64,000 nucleotides of DNA from Thysanoteuthis rhombus (GCA_963457665.1 OY735213.1:57719793-57783792); one strand, 5' to 3'. Shown: positions 33,450 through 45,347, counted from the stretch's first letter. The notes: generated from the sequence alone by a model not told the origin. Program-made: numbers and translations.

Positions 33450-33660
33450 GACAAATCATTAAAGAAAAGTCATAATTTCCAAAACACAGACCAACACAAA
33501 CTAAGAGATCAATGTACATTGCAAATTGAACCCTCACTAGAAGACCTACTTGGAAGGAGGTGCATTTAAAAAAAGAAAACGAGAAACGTTTTTTGTCGAC
33601 AAGTGAAAAATAAGTAGTGCCTTACTAAATCTTCAGCTTTCCTAGCTTTCTCATTATATC
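33450..33660 (+). repeat. RepA copy 11, internal fragment
   Basis: Middle section only: AAAGTCATAATTTCCAAAAC, CACAAACTAAGAGATCAATG, TACATTGCAAATTGAACCCT and CAGCTTTCCTAGCTTT. Confidence 0.75.
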
Positions 33661-35102
33661 ACATTACTATTAATTCTGCTCGTCTAAGATACCCAAAATA
33701 GACTTAGGGGTGACCAATTTCCATAGTGGCATCACTCGCTTCATCCCCACTCACTCATAGCTAAGGGGAGAGATGTATTCATGCCTTTCCTAAAGTACAC
33801 ACAGAATGTTTCAGTTGTTGACCATTGGGCCAACTGCACCTCTTCTTGATATAGATAGCCAATAATCCTCTGATTCTGAAATGACTTTTCCCTGATTGAC
33901 CCCTGAGAAACCTTCTCACGTAAGTCGTCTCTGCTTCATCACATTATTGCTGACCAACTCATCAAGTGACATCCTGATGCGGGCAACAGCTGCAGTCACA
34001 TATCTTTCCTGATTACTTTTAATTTGGGCCGGCATAAGACATGCATTGAGGAAAGATTCTTCTGAGAGAGATAGCTACAAGCAGAGCACGGATTTTAAAG
34101 ATTCTTGACTGTATTCCTGCAGCTAGTTCTTGTTAGTAAGCCCCAAAATGATTAGTGACTACTCTACATCTGATTTGCTGACTTCTGACAAAAAGCTGTC
34201 GGCTTATGAACTTCTTGCCACCTGAGGTCTCAAGTGTCCATTCTCTCAGCAGACAAGTGGTCATTAGTCTCTTTGCCTTAATGGATATTCCAGTGCATGT
34301 GAACGCCTGCAAGTGTTAGTGGGCAGGAATCATGGTAGACAGACATGTTTTTGCTTTGTATGCTCTATTTTAAGGCCCTTAATCCTTGTTACAGGGAGAG
34401 GTTGGGAAGCTGGTCTTTTGATTCGCTTATTATTTGTCACACTGTCTTGACAGATTAATCCCTAATCTGTCCGTCCATCTGTCTCTGCTTAAGGGAAACT
34501 TTTAATTATGGTTAATTGATGTGATGAAGACAATGAATAAAACTGGGGAATATTGGCTGTTCGGAAGTGAGTTTGGATATTTGGATTAGTTAGGGGTGGC
34601 TATGACTAAGTCATGAAAGTACACTGAATTACAGACCTATCCAGTCTCCTGTATTTAACAGGAGACTCCCCCATTTCAAAACCGAGTGCTGTTTTCCCTC
34701 TGCATGTAATGAATTCGTACAAATCTCCCACAAAAAAATTTGCCTGACCCCACCCCTATTAGCAGGCCTACAAAATCTCCTGAATTTTGTGGTTTAAAAT
34801 TGTTGAGAGGTTTTAAATACACTGAAATAGCTGTTTTAAAGCATCTAGAATTGGGAATTTCCTTCACCTCTGTCTCTGTCTGGCAGGGATGTTAAGCACT
34901 CTGCCCTCAATGTGAATAAGCTGAGTTTTTGCACAAACTGATGACTTTAACTTTGTGATAATTTTTGTAAATCTCAGCCAATTTCAACAAGGATTTTTCC
35001 AGTTTGTAAACAGATGAAAATAGAGTAGATAGAACGAACAAAAGAAAAACTATCACTTCAAGGGAAATTTTGAATCACCACCACCTATACATGCTATATT
35101 GC
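33661..35102. other. Less AT-rich stretch, no gene recognised
   Basis: From about 33680 to 34480 the base composition is visibly less AT-biased and simple repeats are absent. I find no long open frame on either strand. A perfect 9-bp-stem palindrome GTCTCCTGT-ATTTA-ACAGGAGAC lies at 34644-34666. Confidence 0.4.
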
Positions 35103-35345
35103 GGGTGATCAATTAAAAAGTTGAAAAAAGGGATGATCAATGGATAAGTTATCTCTCTCTTCTTTTGTTGAGTAGTGATCACTAGAAAAAGATCAGAATT
35201 TTCAAAGAACAAGTGGGCACAATAGTAATCAATATAGCATAAACTTTCATTGCAAATTGAACCTATTTTGGGGAAAATTTTTCGCAGAACAACAAAAAAA
35301 ACCCATTTTTCCTACCTAGAGAAGTGTGTGTGAAAAATTTCAAGT
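35103..35345 (+). repeat. RepA copy 12, internal fragment
   Basis: GGGTGATCAATTAAAAAGTT through ACTTTCATTGCAAATTGAAC to AAAAACCCATTTTTCC. Both ends are missing. Confidence 0.8.
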
Positions 35346-35567
35346 TTCTTTTATGAATGATGAAAGCTGGGCAGAATTCAGATACTCACATAAATACATG
35401 GATAGATAGGTATGAATGTCAGAACACTTGAATAACCTAAACCCTGCAACAGTGATTAAACCGGTCTGTTGTAGGTGGAGGGATTGATTATTCATTCTTA
35501 CAATCTTTGGTTGGGTTTTATTCATAAATCAATTTAATTTTTTCTCAGGCAAGCACTTTAAAAACTA

Positions 35568-35953
35568 GTCTGGTTAGTCATTCAACAGAAACTGTCATGT
35601 GACCAATTGCAGCATACCACTTTGAATGAATAAATAGGAAAAAAGTGTGGTGAATGAAAAAGTTACTTCTCTCGCCTTTTGTTGGATCACTAAAAAAACA
35701 AAAAAAATGCGTGAGCGTTGCCGGACAAAAACTAAGGGACCGAATTAGCCTAAACTTGAATTTCAAATTGAATCCCCCACTAAAAACCTGGATAACATGA
35801 ATTTGAGAGAAAATGTTTTTTCTAAGCATAGTAAATGTTCAAATTTTCTATTTCCTAGCTCTATTAGTACGGCATATGCATGTGATTAAGAGGTAGCCAG
35901 ACCAATTTAAAAACTGAAGAAATGTTGACTGTATTGATTGACAGTTTCTCATA
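35568..35953 (+). repeat. RepA copy 13
   Basis: Full length: GTCTGGTTAGTCATTCAACA to GATTGACAGTTTCTCAT. Confidence 0.85.
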
Positions 35954-36857
35954 TATTTGGATGGGGAATTAACTGCACTGAGCCTTCCTTTCAGTGGAAG
36001 AGAACAGTTCAAAAAATATCTTTTGTCAAATGAAAGGGTATTTAAATTGAGCAAATGTGGATCCAGAATTTTGAGCAGGAAGTGGGGCCAAAATGGAAAA
36101 ATTATTTCTTACAAATACAAGTGAAAAAGGAAACAAATTCCAAATGTCAAGAACAAGAAAGTAATATGAGATCCCACATTTTTCACTTACATTTGAATTG
36201 TATCTTTTTTTTAGCACCAGAATCCAAAAGATGAGTTAAATAAAGATATCAATCAATGAAATTTACTACATTACCAATAAATAGAAAAAAAAGATTATGA
36301 AGAATAAGATGGAAGACATTTTACTTTTATTAGATTTTTGTTTTCATGATTGATTTATGATTCCTTAGGATTATTTGATCTTTTTTTTATTTCATAAAGT
36401 TTCTTTGTATAAATATTTAAAAAAAAAGAAGAAATGGTTTCATTTTGCTGTTTTGCTCACATGGTGTGGGAAGGTCTGGACTGCGTGGACCTCCCACGGT
36501 GATCCACGGCTTCAAAGACTTAGATTCCAACTGACTTCCTTGTTATTATGAAACTGAGTTTCAAAGGAGGATCAAAACGAGACAGAAAGAGACGGATAGA
36601 GAGACGGAAGGGAAAAGAAAGAGAAAGCACAGATAGGGAAAGACGTGTATTTTTCTTTTAATAACAAAAGATTCAGCCGGAAGATATTCATTTAACTTAC
36701 TAAGTGATTTTTTTTCTCAAATCTTTTGTCTCCTCCCTGAAGTAATGAATGACATCATTATGAAATTGTGAAAACCAAAGATGGTTTTCGCAAGATGGAA
36801 TCATTAACAGACATTATCTGCATTCTTTCTTTAGGAAAAAAAAAAAAAATAGAAAAA
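35954..36857. other. No gene recognised
   Basis: Contains a purine-rich stretch of GAGAC/GAAAG words at about 36570-36640 and A/T tracts. No frame or family matched. Confidence 0.45.
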
Positions 36858-37290
36858 TGGCTCTGGTTAGTCATTCAATAAAAACTGTCACATGACCAAT
36901 GTCTTTTAGCAGCATACTATGTTGGGCGTGATGAATCAAAAAAATTTGAAAAAGAGGTGATTAATAGATAAGTTACATCTCTCACCTTTTGTTGGGCAGT
37001 GATCATTCAAAAAGGGGGAATTCAAAAAAAATACAAATGAGAACAACCAAAGGGATCACTTTAAAACGAACTTACATTGTAAAATTGAATCCCTGACAAA
37101 AAACTTATTCAGGAGAAGAATTTTGATAAAACAGAAAAATATCATTGTTTTTAGACAAAATAAGGAATAAATGTCTAAATATTTCTGCCCTCTAGCTCCA
37201 TTGCTATGGACTGTATATGTGATACATATGTACATAAAACCTTTATGGCAGTCTTGGTAACAGTTTTGTTTTACAGTTTCTGAAAGAAAA
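36858..37290 (+). repeat. RepA copy 14
   Basis: Full length: CTCTGGTTAGTCATTCAATA to TTTTACAGTTTCTGAAAG. It directly follows an A13 tract. Confidence 0.9.
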
Positions 37291-38534
37291 AAAAAGGGAG
37301 TATTTTCAAATTCAGCAATTACGTTCTATTTTATTTTCCACTCTCAATTGAGTGAACTTTCACCATAAAAAATAAAATTTTGATGAACTGAATTCCCTTT
37401 TTTCCTTTTGTTAAAAATTTTCCCTTCCATAGGCATACATTTTCCCAAGTAGGGGCAAAAAGGATATATTCCAGGTAAATGGTGAGGGACTGATCAAAAT
37501 ATATATTTGGATGTTGGTTGTCAGGTAAAGGACTGGGGAGTGCTTAAGCCGTGACTAGTCCCAATTTGTCACAGTTTAGTGATTCATTTGAACCCCAGCC
37601 TCAATAAGGTTCCTACTCTCAAACCCTCTGGCCGCTTGATGTGAAAAGTTATCGGGAAGGACGGAAGTGTCAAATGCTATTGAAATCTCATGTCCAGAAA
37701 CTTATATCACAAGATGTATGAGAATGTTTTGTGCAAACCATTTCATTCTAACAGAAAATCATATTGTAAACAGTTATATCAATAAATGTATGGGAACTTT
37801 TAAGGAGCGCAAAAGGCTTGATTTTCCCCAAATTTGACATGGTTTGACCTTAAATACATTGATTTTTAAATATTTTACTGGCTTGATCATTAAAGTTTAT
37901 ATTCTGTTGGTATAGTAGATTTTTACAAGTATTTATCCAAGAGGCACAACACAGCCGTTGAGGACCCATATTTTGACCAATTTTTCAGCCACACTGGTTT
38001 ATTACCAAGAATTTGATTCAATTAAATCAAAACAGATGAAATGTAGAATCCAAACCTCTTTGACTATATAAAAGGAATAATACTGAGGAGAAATAGTGTC
38101 ACAAAATTTAGAAAACTTTAATCAAAACAAGGATTGTGTGAAAACAAAGATTGTCTTGTGAAATAAATCAGTTTTGGCAAAGACTGAAAAGGGTATCTTT
38201 TGGATGGTTATAATCTTGATCCTCCAAAGCTGAACCGAGGGGCCGATCCTTTGTCTAAGATTAAACTTTCTTCTTGTTAAATACAATGAGTGTTGCTAAC
38301 ATTTCACCAACTTTGGTCTTCATCGTAAATCTGGTGGTTAAACACAGCATTTTTGAGTGATGTCTGTTGTTCATGTTTATCTAGAAGTCATCTTTAAAAT
38401 TGAGTGTAATCAAATTTCTCTGAAATATATTTGTCAGGTCTTGTAAAGTAGACCTCGAAAATGTACATAAGTTTTCGAATAAGATGCTAAATTTGATAAA
38501 ATTGTATTCAGAGAGATAAACCAATTTTAAGCAT
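37291..38534. other. No gene recognised
   Basis: AT-rich sequence. A GGGGAGTGCTTAAGCCGTGA..ATTCATTTGAACCCC segment near 37535-37600 resembles a decayed tRNA-like SINE head, but the boxes are not convincing. Confidence 0.4.
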
Positions 38535-38900
38535 TTAAATTTAATCTGCGTTTTTGATTTTGATCATTGTGTCTTTGTCCTTAACATGTTTGTTGAACAT
38601 GACATTTGTTTTCTAAAGTTCATGTGGAGATGTACTTGCTTGATTTCTCTGTTCAGTTTGTCTAGCATTATTGGGAAATCTAGAAGGTTCTCAGCAGAAA
38701 AGGACGATGTTGTTAGCAAATCAGAGGTTACTGAGGTATTCACCATCTATACTGATTCCTTTTTTTCTGTGTCTACATTTTTGGAAAATCTACTTGAAGC
38801 AGGCTGTGAATAGTTTGGGTGAGCTGGTATTCCCTTGTCTTATCCTTTCTTCAAGCAAAAAGGGCTCAGAGACTTTATGAAGAAACTGCTGTGTAGGTAG
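38535..38900 (-). pseudogene. RTE-like reverse-transcriptase palm fragment
   Basis: Reading the minus strand: RQGNTSSPKLFTACFK, then an in-frame stop, then GISIDGEYLSNL, a stop, FANNIVLFSAENL, IMLDKLNREIKQVHLHMNF. This is the RT region from the RQGD..SP motif through the catalytic box to the MNxSKTK side. The box reads FANN where active RTs have FADD, so both catalytic aspartates are lost. It is clearly the same LINE family as 27935-28682, covering the part just upstream of it. The shared AAGACACAATGATCAAAAT lies at its 3' edge. Confidence 0.8.
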
Positions 38901-38969
38901 ATATGTTGCGATACTCTGACATATACAGGGTGTACAAAGATCATATGCAATCAACATAGCCAGTAGAAA

Positions 38970-39100
38970 ATAAGATCTGTGATGAACTATACAAGTTCAG
39001 AGAGTACTGGCTCTGCAACACTCATGGCATAGAGGTCTAGTGAATTTTGGAGAAGGTTCATGTCCGGTGACTGTGGTAAAATGTCAATGTGGATGATGAA
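38970..39100 (+). pseudogene. RTE-like LINE 3' fragment
   Basis: Short 3' end with GATGAACTATACAAGTTCAG, AGAGTACTGGCTC, CATGGCATAGAGGTCTAGTG and GAGAAGGTTCATGTCC. It lies head-to-head with the RT fragment just before it. Confidence 0.65.
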
Positions 39101-39361
39101 TTTTAATCTTACTATTAATTGGATGCTACAAACACACACCCTGCACAAATGCAAAAAAATTTGTGAATGTATACACATGCATGCATGTGCATACACACAC
39201 ACACTCACACTCACAGAATAGTGTATTCCCAATTCTTCAGTAACCATTAACCTTCATTTTATTGACCCAGAATTGTCTTTAGCTAAAATAATCAAACCAA
39301 AACTAACCTGAATTTTTTTTTTAGTCTTCAATACATTTTTTGCTCTTTGTTTGACTTTTGT

Positions 39362-40185
39362 TTTACTGATTGGTTTGTACAAAAATAATTATGTTTTTTT
39401 TTCCTTAAAGCAGTATATATCAGCTTAGAATAAATTTATCTAATTGAAATAAGAACCTCCAGTATCTACACATTTTTACCAACTAGAGACAAGTTCATTT
39501 ATTCTGGAATAGAATTCTCGGGGTCTGGAACCAATGAATTCTTCAAAGGCGTTTTGAACTGCTGCTGCTTGGTCGTTGAAGACCTTCCCAGGAAATGGTT
39601 GAAATGGTTGAAAAAATGGTAGTCAGTTGAAGAGAGGTATGGCAAGTAAGCTGGTTGATCTACAGTTTTATTGCCCATTGTTTTCAATTTCTGTAAGATT
39701 ATTCGTGCGATTTTTGGTTTTCCCATTTGGTGCAAACGTCAAACAACAGTTGAGAGGTCAAGGTTTAGCTTTTCTGCAACCTCTTGAATTTTGAAGCTTG
39801 AGTTCTGTGCCAATCACGTCTCCAAGGCTCTTATCTCTATTTCAAATTTTTTAGCAACCAGCGTTGAGCTTTGTGTTTGTTGACAGTCCCTTGGCCAAAT
39901 ACTGGGTTGATACTGCCAGCAGTTTTTGCTGCTTTAGATCCTATTTTGGACTCATACATCAAAATTGCTTGAATTTGCATTTTTTCCATCTTTGTTTTGA
40001 CAGCCTCAAATAAACCAGAATAAACAGTGAAGAGTAGACGTTCAGCTCAAATGAATAGAGTGAATTTCACGCTTTAAAACATTATATTTCATGAACATCG
40101 TTAAATAATAGCTAATTCTAAAATAAGCAATAGATAACTGAAACTGCAATGATTCTTAAAGAATTCTGATTTGTCAGATCATATC
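39362..40185 (-). mobile_element. mariner element, internally deleted (copy 1)
   Basis: The left end GATTGGTTTGTACAAAAATA matches the mariner end at 48072. The right end is decayed. The minus-strand product, with stops, has the N-terminal MEKMQIQAILMYESK, then EVAEKLNLDLSTVV, RLHQMGKPKIARIILQKL, then DQPAYLPYLSSTDYHFFNHF, and ends near PENSIPE. In SETMAR-like mariner transposases the DD core lies between the helix-turn-helix region and the SP(D/S)L.PTDYHFF motif. Here the core is gone, and a QMGKPK stretch joins directly to ARIILQKL. The copy at 48.1 kb has the same junction. Confidence 0.8.
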
Positions 40186-40639
40186 TAGAGATAAAAAGGC
40201 TCACATTTTCTTCTTGAGAATGAAGTCCAAATAATCAGGAACAATGCAAAGGAGTCAAAAAACTGAAGGAAGCAGCTTACATTATCCTGTTTGACGGATG
40301 CGCAAATCAAGTTTGTGTAAATTTCAGAATTGTGAGATTCTTGTTGTTCAGCAGTTAGGAAACTGAAGAGCACCCCTGAATGAATAGGGTAACACCTTTG
40401 TTATCTGAGTTGCTGAAAATGGTGTGAGGCTTGTGCTATGAGGATTGAGCTGAGTTACTTAGTACAATTGCCACCATTTCTTTTCTATTACTTTGGTTTT
40501 TCCAGTGAACAAAAAGACTCCTCACTTGCCTTACAATTAAAGAAGGCTATAGAATGAATTGGCTGAAACATTGGTACATTGGTAACAATAAAAACAACTT
40601 AAAAAAATGTATTCAGTAATCCAAACAACTCTTGGTATA
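40186..40639. other. No gene recognised
   Basis: AT-rich sequence between the mariner and the next RepA copy, with only short open frames. Confidence 0.45.
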
Positions 40640-41034
40640 AGTCTGGTTTATTACTGAATATAAACGGTTGCATTTTTTGTCAGCGTGTCATGTTGGGGGT
40701 GATCCATTGAAAAATAGGAAAAAGAGGTGATGGGGGAATAAGTTGCTCTTCATCCATATTGTTGGGAAGTGATCAACAAAAAAGTCTGAATTTTCAGAAA
40801 ACAAGTATGACACAAACTAAGGGACCAATTCAGCATTATATTATGTTGTAAATTGACCCCCCCTAACTGAAACCTATCTTGTGTTGAATTGTCAAAAAAC
40901 AAAAAAAACTGTTTTCAGCCTTCTATCTCCATTGGCCTGTATGTGTGACACATAGACATTTAGTCAGAATCACTTAAAAACTGACAAAACCCATGTCAAC
41001 AAATGTTGACAGTTTTGGTTGTTGGTTTCTAACA
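40640..41034 (+). repeat. RepA copy 15
   Basis: Full length: GTCTGGTTTATTACTGAATA to TTGTTGGTTTCTAAC. Retains GGGGGTGATCCATTGAAAAA and a C6 tract. Confidence 0.9.
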
Positions 41035-41869
41035 ACATTGTTGATGTAAATACAATGAGATGAAAAGAAGAAAACCTAATCCTGCTGACAGGTTTCAAAC
41101 TAAATACAACAACTCTTCACTTGAAAGATCCTTTGTGATACAGAATATAACACGATGGTTAATGGGATTCTGCAGTTATTATAAGGATTTCGGGGTAACC
41201 ATCTCTGATGTTTTTTTCACCACGGGGGAAAAGAATGTCAGTCAAATATGAAAGCCATCATGTTCATGCTGTCATACAACTCACTGCAGTAATCCAACAG
41301 CCAGGAGAAACGTAGCTTAAGATAGGATTTCTGGGGGATATTACAGAGATACTGGAATGTCAGAAAGGTCGTGAAGCTTGCCCATTCCGCTAAAGTTTCA
41401 TGAATGTTAATAAGATGATGATGACAGTGATGGTGCGGAGATCAAATTTGCAAACACATTTTTCAGGAGTTGGACACTGAGAAAAAAAAAACATCTGACA
41501 CTTCTACTTGATGTACTGCTGTTTTTGTGTCTGAATTTTGTCTTGGTTTGTTTTCAGGTTTGGTTATTTTTTCTTTTTTATGACTTTTGTTTGTTTTCCA
41601 TCAAAGAATATTGACCACAGATGAATCAAAGGGGTCTGTGAAAGATTTGATGTAAGCACTCCCAATGTATTGTTAAGTTTACCGGGATTGTTAGAGTTAA
41701 ACTTATCACTAACCTGAATCACCGACTGACTGCCAGGTATAAAAGGCTTTCTATTTGAACATAATGATTTTTCTTTCCTAAATAACTACGCAGAGACAAT
41801 TGTATCTAACCCAATGGCGCTAATAGCATCACAGATGCACCCACTAAAAAAAGAAGATTTTTCTTATCT
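41035..41869. other. No gene recognised
   Basis: A 63-codon plus-strand frame (41060-41251) has no known domain. Some non-AT-rich words lie near 41250-41400 but no family is matched. Confidence 0.4.
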
Positions 41870-42075
41870 GGAATCATCATCAACCTTTTAATGTTTGTAT
41901 TTGAACAAAGACCTCCCCAAAGATTCACTTGATCTTTCTACCACAGGTGTTGTTGTGCCAATACCTCCTTAACTTTTCTGAATTGTCATGCCATTTTATT
42001 TTCTGCTGGCAACTATTTTGCAAATGATTTCTGGGGATGAACATTGCGAGTCGTGATGTCCAGTGATTTTCTAGT
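41870..42075 (-). pseudogene. RTE-like LINE 3' fragment
   Basis: Minus-strand fragment. Tail GATGATGATTCC at low coordinates, then remnants of AAGTTCAGAAAAG, AAAATAAAATGGCATGACAA, and GTTCATCCCCAGAAATCATT. It ends near CACTAGAAAATCACTGGACA. Confidence 0.7.
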
Positions 42076-42178
42076 GAGGAAAAATGCCTTGAGTATTATG
42101 GGTGTTATTCACACAATTTCCTTTATCTTAGATGTAGCTGTTTTTCTTATTCATAGAATTAAAAAAATGAAGCACATG

Positions 42179-42502
42179 TTAGAATTTGTCATACCAAATG
42201 CGCCCCAAAATACAGAAAAATGCGAATACATTATTTTTTTTATTTATAAAGTAATTACATATTTTCATGTTCGGAAAGTAATTGAGTATTTTCAAATTCA
42301 AATCGCCATTCTTGAGACTTTTAAACCACATCCAGCCATTACAAACCTTCACTGCATCAAGATACTCTTCACAAGTATTTCTCATTGTCTGTGTTGCAGT
42401 ACTATCCTCTTGAAATTCATACAATAAACAGTGCCAAATATGTTCCCCTTTGAACTCTCTATCCTCCATGAAGTTAAGCTTTATTATATCAATGAACAAC
42501 AC
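42179..42502 (-). pseudogene. mariner transposase helix-turn-helix fragment
   Basis: The minus-strand frame includes FKGEHIWHCLLYEFQEDS, then TATQTMRNTCEEYLDAVKVC and WMWFKSLKNGDLNLK. This matches the N-terminal DNA-binding region of SETMAR-like mariner transposases (IRH.LLYEF.KG..A.EA.RNIC..YGEDAV....C..WF..F.SGDFDL). The frame diverges after DLNLK and the catalytic domain is absent. It belongs to a mariner lineage different from the two deleted copies, whose N-terminus begins with a MxxMQIQAIL-like stretch. Confidence 0.7.
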
Positions 42503-43104
42503 GCTTCCAGATAGAAGAGAAGATGAACTAAATTAATTTTTTGTTTCATACCTATTAATTTCCAAATGACGTAACATATGTAGATTGTCAACCAATATTA
42601 CTGTGATTAATTAATAAAAATAAACCATTAGTAGTTGATAATTAACCATCTATTACACTAATTTATCTACTGCTGCACTAAACAATCAAAGAACCATAAC
42701 AAATTGTTTCACAGACAGTTTAATATGATATTTCCACTATTTTATATTCTTCAGTAAAACTGATTGATTTATGGCTGAATTTAATGTCATGTCTCAATGA
42801 TGATGAATTTAAGAAATAAGACATACTTTAGAATCATTTTTCAATATTGTCTAATGTCCTTCAACTTATAATTATGACATTACGATAAAATGCAGCTATT
42901 TACAAGCTTATACTTTGACTGGTGTAAGGCTATTGTTGGAACTCAGTGACCTGCAATAACAATTTGCTATTTACTGGTACATAGTAGATGCTCACAACAG
43001 CAAAATGTATATGGTATACTATAGTCAGTAAATTTCTCTCATTCAAGGTCAAATGTACGCCCTATTTATAAATGATAAAATAATATCTGTACCTAGCATA
43101 ATTG
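42503..43104. other. No gene recognised
   Basis: AT-rich filler. Confidence 0.45.
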
Positions 43105-43450
43105 AATCACTGTAGCCCATGCATATACCATAACTAATTATCTAAAAAATTATGTAAAACTATCTGGAAGAAAAAAAATGTCAGAACAAGATTTGGGCAT
43201 TGTTGGTCCCAAATGACCATAGACCCCTGAGAACATTTTTTTTGAAGATGTGTTTAGGTGGTGCTTACTGTTGTATCTACGCAAATTTTCAAGGTTATAG
43301 CTCTTAATATATGACCAGGAGCTCTTGGAGAGCCATACACAGATGAGCAAAGAGAGAAAAATCTAAGAATCTGTATCCCATGTGGCTGGTTAGTTGGTCG
43401 GCCAAGCCATTAGTGGGGCTTCAGTGATTCGATACTTTTATATCGACTGC
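43105..43450 (+). repeat. RepB copy 2
   Basis: Contains AACTAATTATCTAAAAAATT, CAGAACAAGATTTGGGCATT, CCAAATGACCATAGACCCCT, TAGGTGGTGCTTACTG, ATATGACCA and TTGGTCGGCCAAGCCATT. Only one or two of the minisatellite units of copy 1 are present. Confidence 0.75.
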
Positions 43451-43630
43451 AAATATGGCTATGGGCTTTGAGCAGCTATTTTTGCCCCTTTCAAGAAACC
43501 AAGAAGCCATGACTTGTATCTCGGAGGTTTTCAAGCCAAAACTGAAATTCTCTTAGAAATAACAGAAGAAAAGTGCAAAGTTTAAGAAAAAAAGATATGA
43601 CCGTTCTTTGAAAAAAAGATATCTGTTGGG

Positions 43631-43855
43631 TAGTGGCATAGCAAGGGTTCTCAATGTCTGGGGGCATAGGCAGTACCTGGGGGCAAAGACAGTACCTGGG
43701 GTCAAAGACAGTGCCTGGAAACAATTGCGCTATATGCTAAAAGTAGGCTTGATTATCATTTAAATAGTATTATAGGCCTGAGAAAACTTTGCGCCCCTTT
43801 ACACTTGTGTCGGTAGAGGTGGGGAGGTGACTATGCCATCTCACCTCCTCTTTTC
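43631..43855. mobile_element. Possible MITE with TGGCATAG ends
   Basis: Left: AGTGGCATAGCAAGGGTT. Right, reverse complemented: AGATGGCATAGTCACC. A 19-bp unit (CTGGGGGC.TAG..AGTAC type) is repeated three times at 43658-43714. A GGGGGC-rich interior behind a TGGC(A/G)TAGC end is seen in many animal non-autonomous elements. Terminal match is short, so the class is not assigned. Confidence 0.4.
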
Positions 43856-44169
43856 CTTCATTTCTGCGCCAGGGTCGACAATTACTCAAATCTTGATACT
43901 CGTGGATAAGTTAAAATGAAAATTTTTTTTTTGTTATTTTGATATAGTCAACACTATACCTATTGTATGTTGAGTTCTTAATGTTTTAATAGGATAACTG
44001 ATTTCTTCTCCAGTTTCAGTCGACTGTAAAATCTAATTTTCCCATTGAATGAATAGATCAGAATTATTCTCAGGAGGTAAGTGCAACTGAAAGATTTCTT
44101 TTCTCTACTTTTGTGTATTCTGAGATTACTGGTATTTATGTTTTTGCAACCATAAAATATTCAAAGAGT

Positions 44170-44300
44170 GTTTCTGATGATTGAACCCCTTTTTGTTGTT
44201 CGTGTTGCTAACACAACATTTTGGCCGATTCATTCTACCTCCTCCATTAGGTTTACCATCCGAATGTGATGAAGGTAAACAGAATTTTTCCAGTGGTAGC
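44170..44300. repeat. SINE-like fragment related to 58560-58660
   Basis: Shares GATGATTGAAC, TTTTTGTT..CTGTT/GTGTT, AACATTTTGGCC(G/A)ATT, ATTCTA and a C..TT..AGG(T/G)TT phrase with the later locus. A 'CGTTTTGGCC..CTTC' word is common in central domains of invertebrate SINEs. Confidence 0.4.
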
Positions 44301-44569
44301 AACGTTGGAAAGATAAGCAAACAAAATCCAGGCCTAGCCAGGATAGGAAAAGATATCACCTAAAAATCACTTTGAATGTTAATGATCTTTCTCAAGAGTG
44401 AAAATAATACCATAGAATATGTTTTGAAGCATTGTAGCTTGACCGTTACTCTTAGATTACTAGATTTGATTGTACATGGTTGTTGGGCATCGCTTGAATA
44501 GGTTGAAACACCAAAATTGATTTAAAGGTAATTTGTAGTTATTTACAGTGATTAAAATCAAGAATACAA

Positions 44570-44725
44570 CGTATACCTAGGTCTTAATTTCCAGGTCTTT
44601 TGTATGTTCAGTGTCCACTAATGTATCATTACTGTAGGCTTAGTTTCCAAAACCCAGCCTTACCATATACCAAGTTCCACAAACCCGATTCCTTCACTTG
44701 GTATTAATGATAACAATCTCTGGGG
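44570..44725 (+). repeat. RepI copy 2
   Basis: GTATACCTAGGTCTTAATTT, AGGTCTTTTGTATGTTCAGT, CCACTAATG, CCAAAACCCAGCC and CAAACCCGATTCC match the copy at 28.7 kb. Confidence 0.65.
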
Positions 44726-44754
44726 TTTAGTGGACAACATACTCAATAGCCGCA

Positions 44755-44840
44755 CTCTCCCTCCCTCCCTTTCTCTCTCTTTCTCACTCTCTCTCTCTCT
44801 CTATATATATATAGATAGATAGATATATATACATATATTT
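44755..44840. repeat. (CCCT)n/(CT)n/(TA)n simple repeat
   Basis: CCCTCCCTCCCTTTCTCTCT grading to TCTCTCTATATATATATAGA. Confidence 0.9.
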
Positions 44841-45165
44841 ATACATATGAAAATAGGTTGGTAAATTCTGCAATAAGGGTTGAATAGATTTAAGAAAAGT
44901 GTAAAAAAAGAAAGCCAAACTTTTTAGTTATGGTTTTGAGTTATGACGGTTCTTGAAAAACCATTACAGGTTTCATACATGTCTTCAAAAAGCTGATGTG
45001 ATTCTGTTTCTGGTAATTATTTTCCACAAAACATGAACAGTGGAAAATAATGACCAAGAATAGAATTGCATCAGCTGTCTGAAAATATGTACGAACATGT
45101 ATGGCTTCTTAAAAAGTATTATACCTCAAAACCATAGCTAAAAAGTTTGGCTTTCCTTTTTCTCA

Positions 45166-45166
<1 letters not shown>

Positions 45167-45231
<65 letters not shown>

Positions 45232-45240
45232 TATATATAC

Positions 45241-45291
<51 letters not shown>

Positions 45292-45347
45292 CATACATAT
45301 ATATACATATGTATATATACATATAGATATATATATATATATATATG
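45167..45347. repeat. (TA)n-(CA)n-(TA)n compound microsatellite
   Basis: TA, then an approximately 35-bp perfect CA run (45242-45275), then TA with TACATA steps. Confidence 0.95.

Noticed and set aside
35977..36060. A possible promoter with TATA-like words
   Set aside because: TATA-like words are everywhere in this AT-rich DNA and none is tied to a coding frame.
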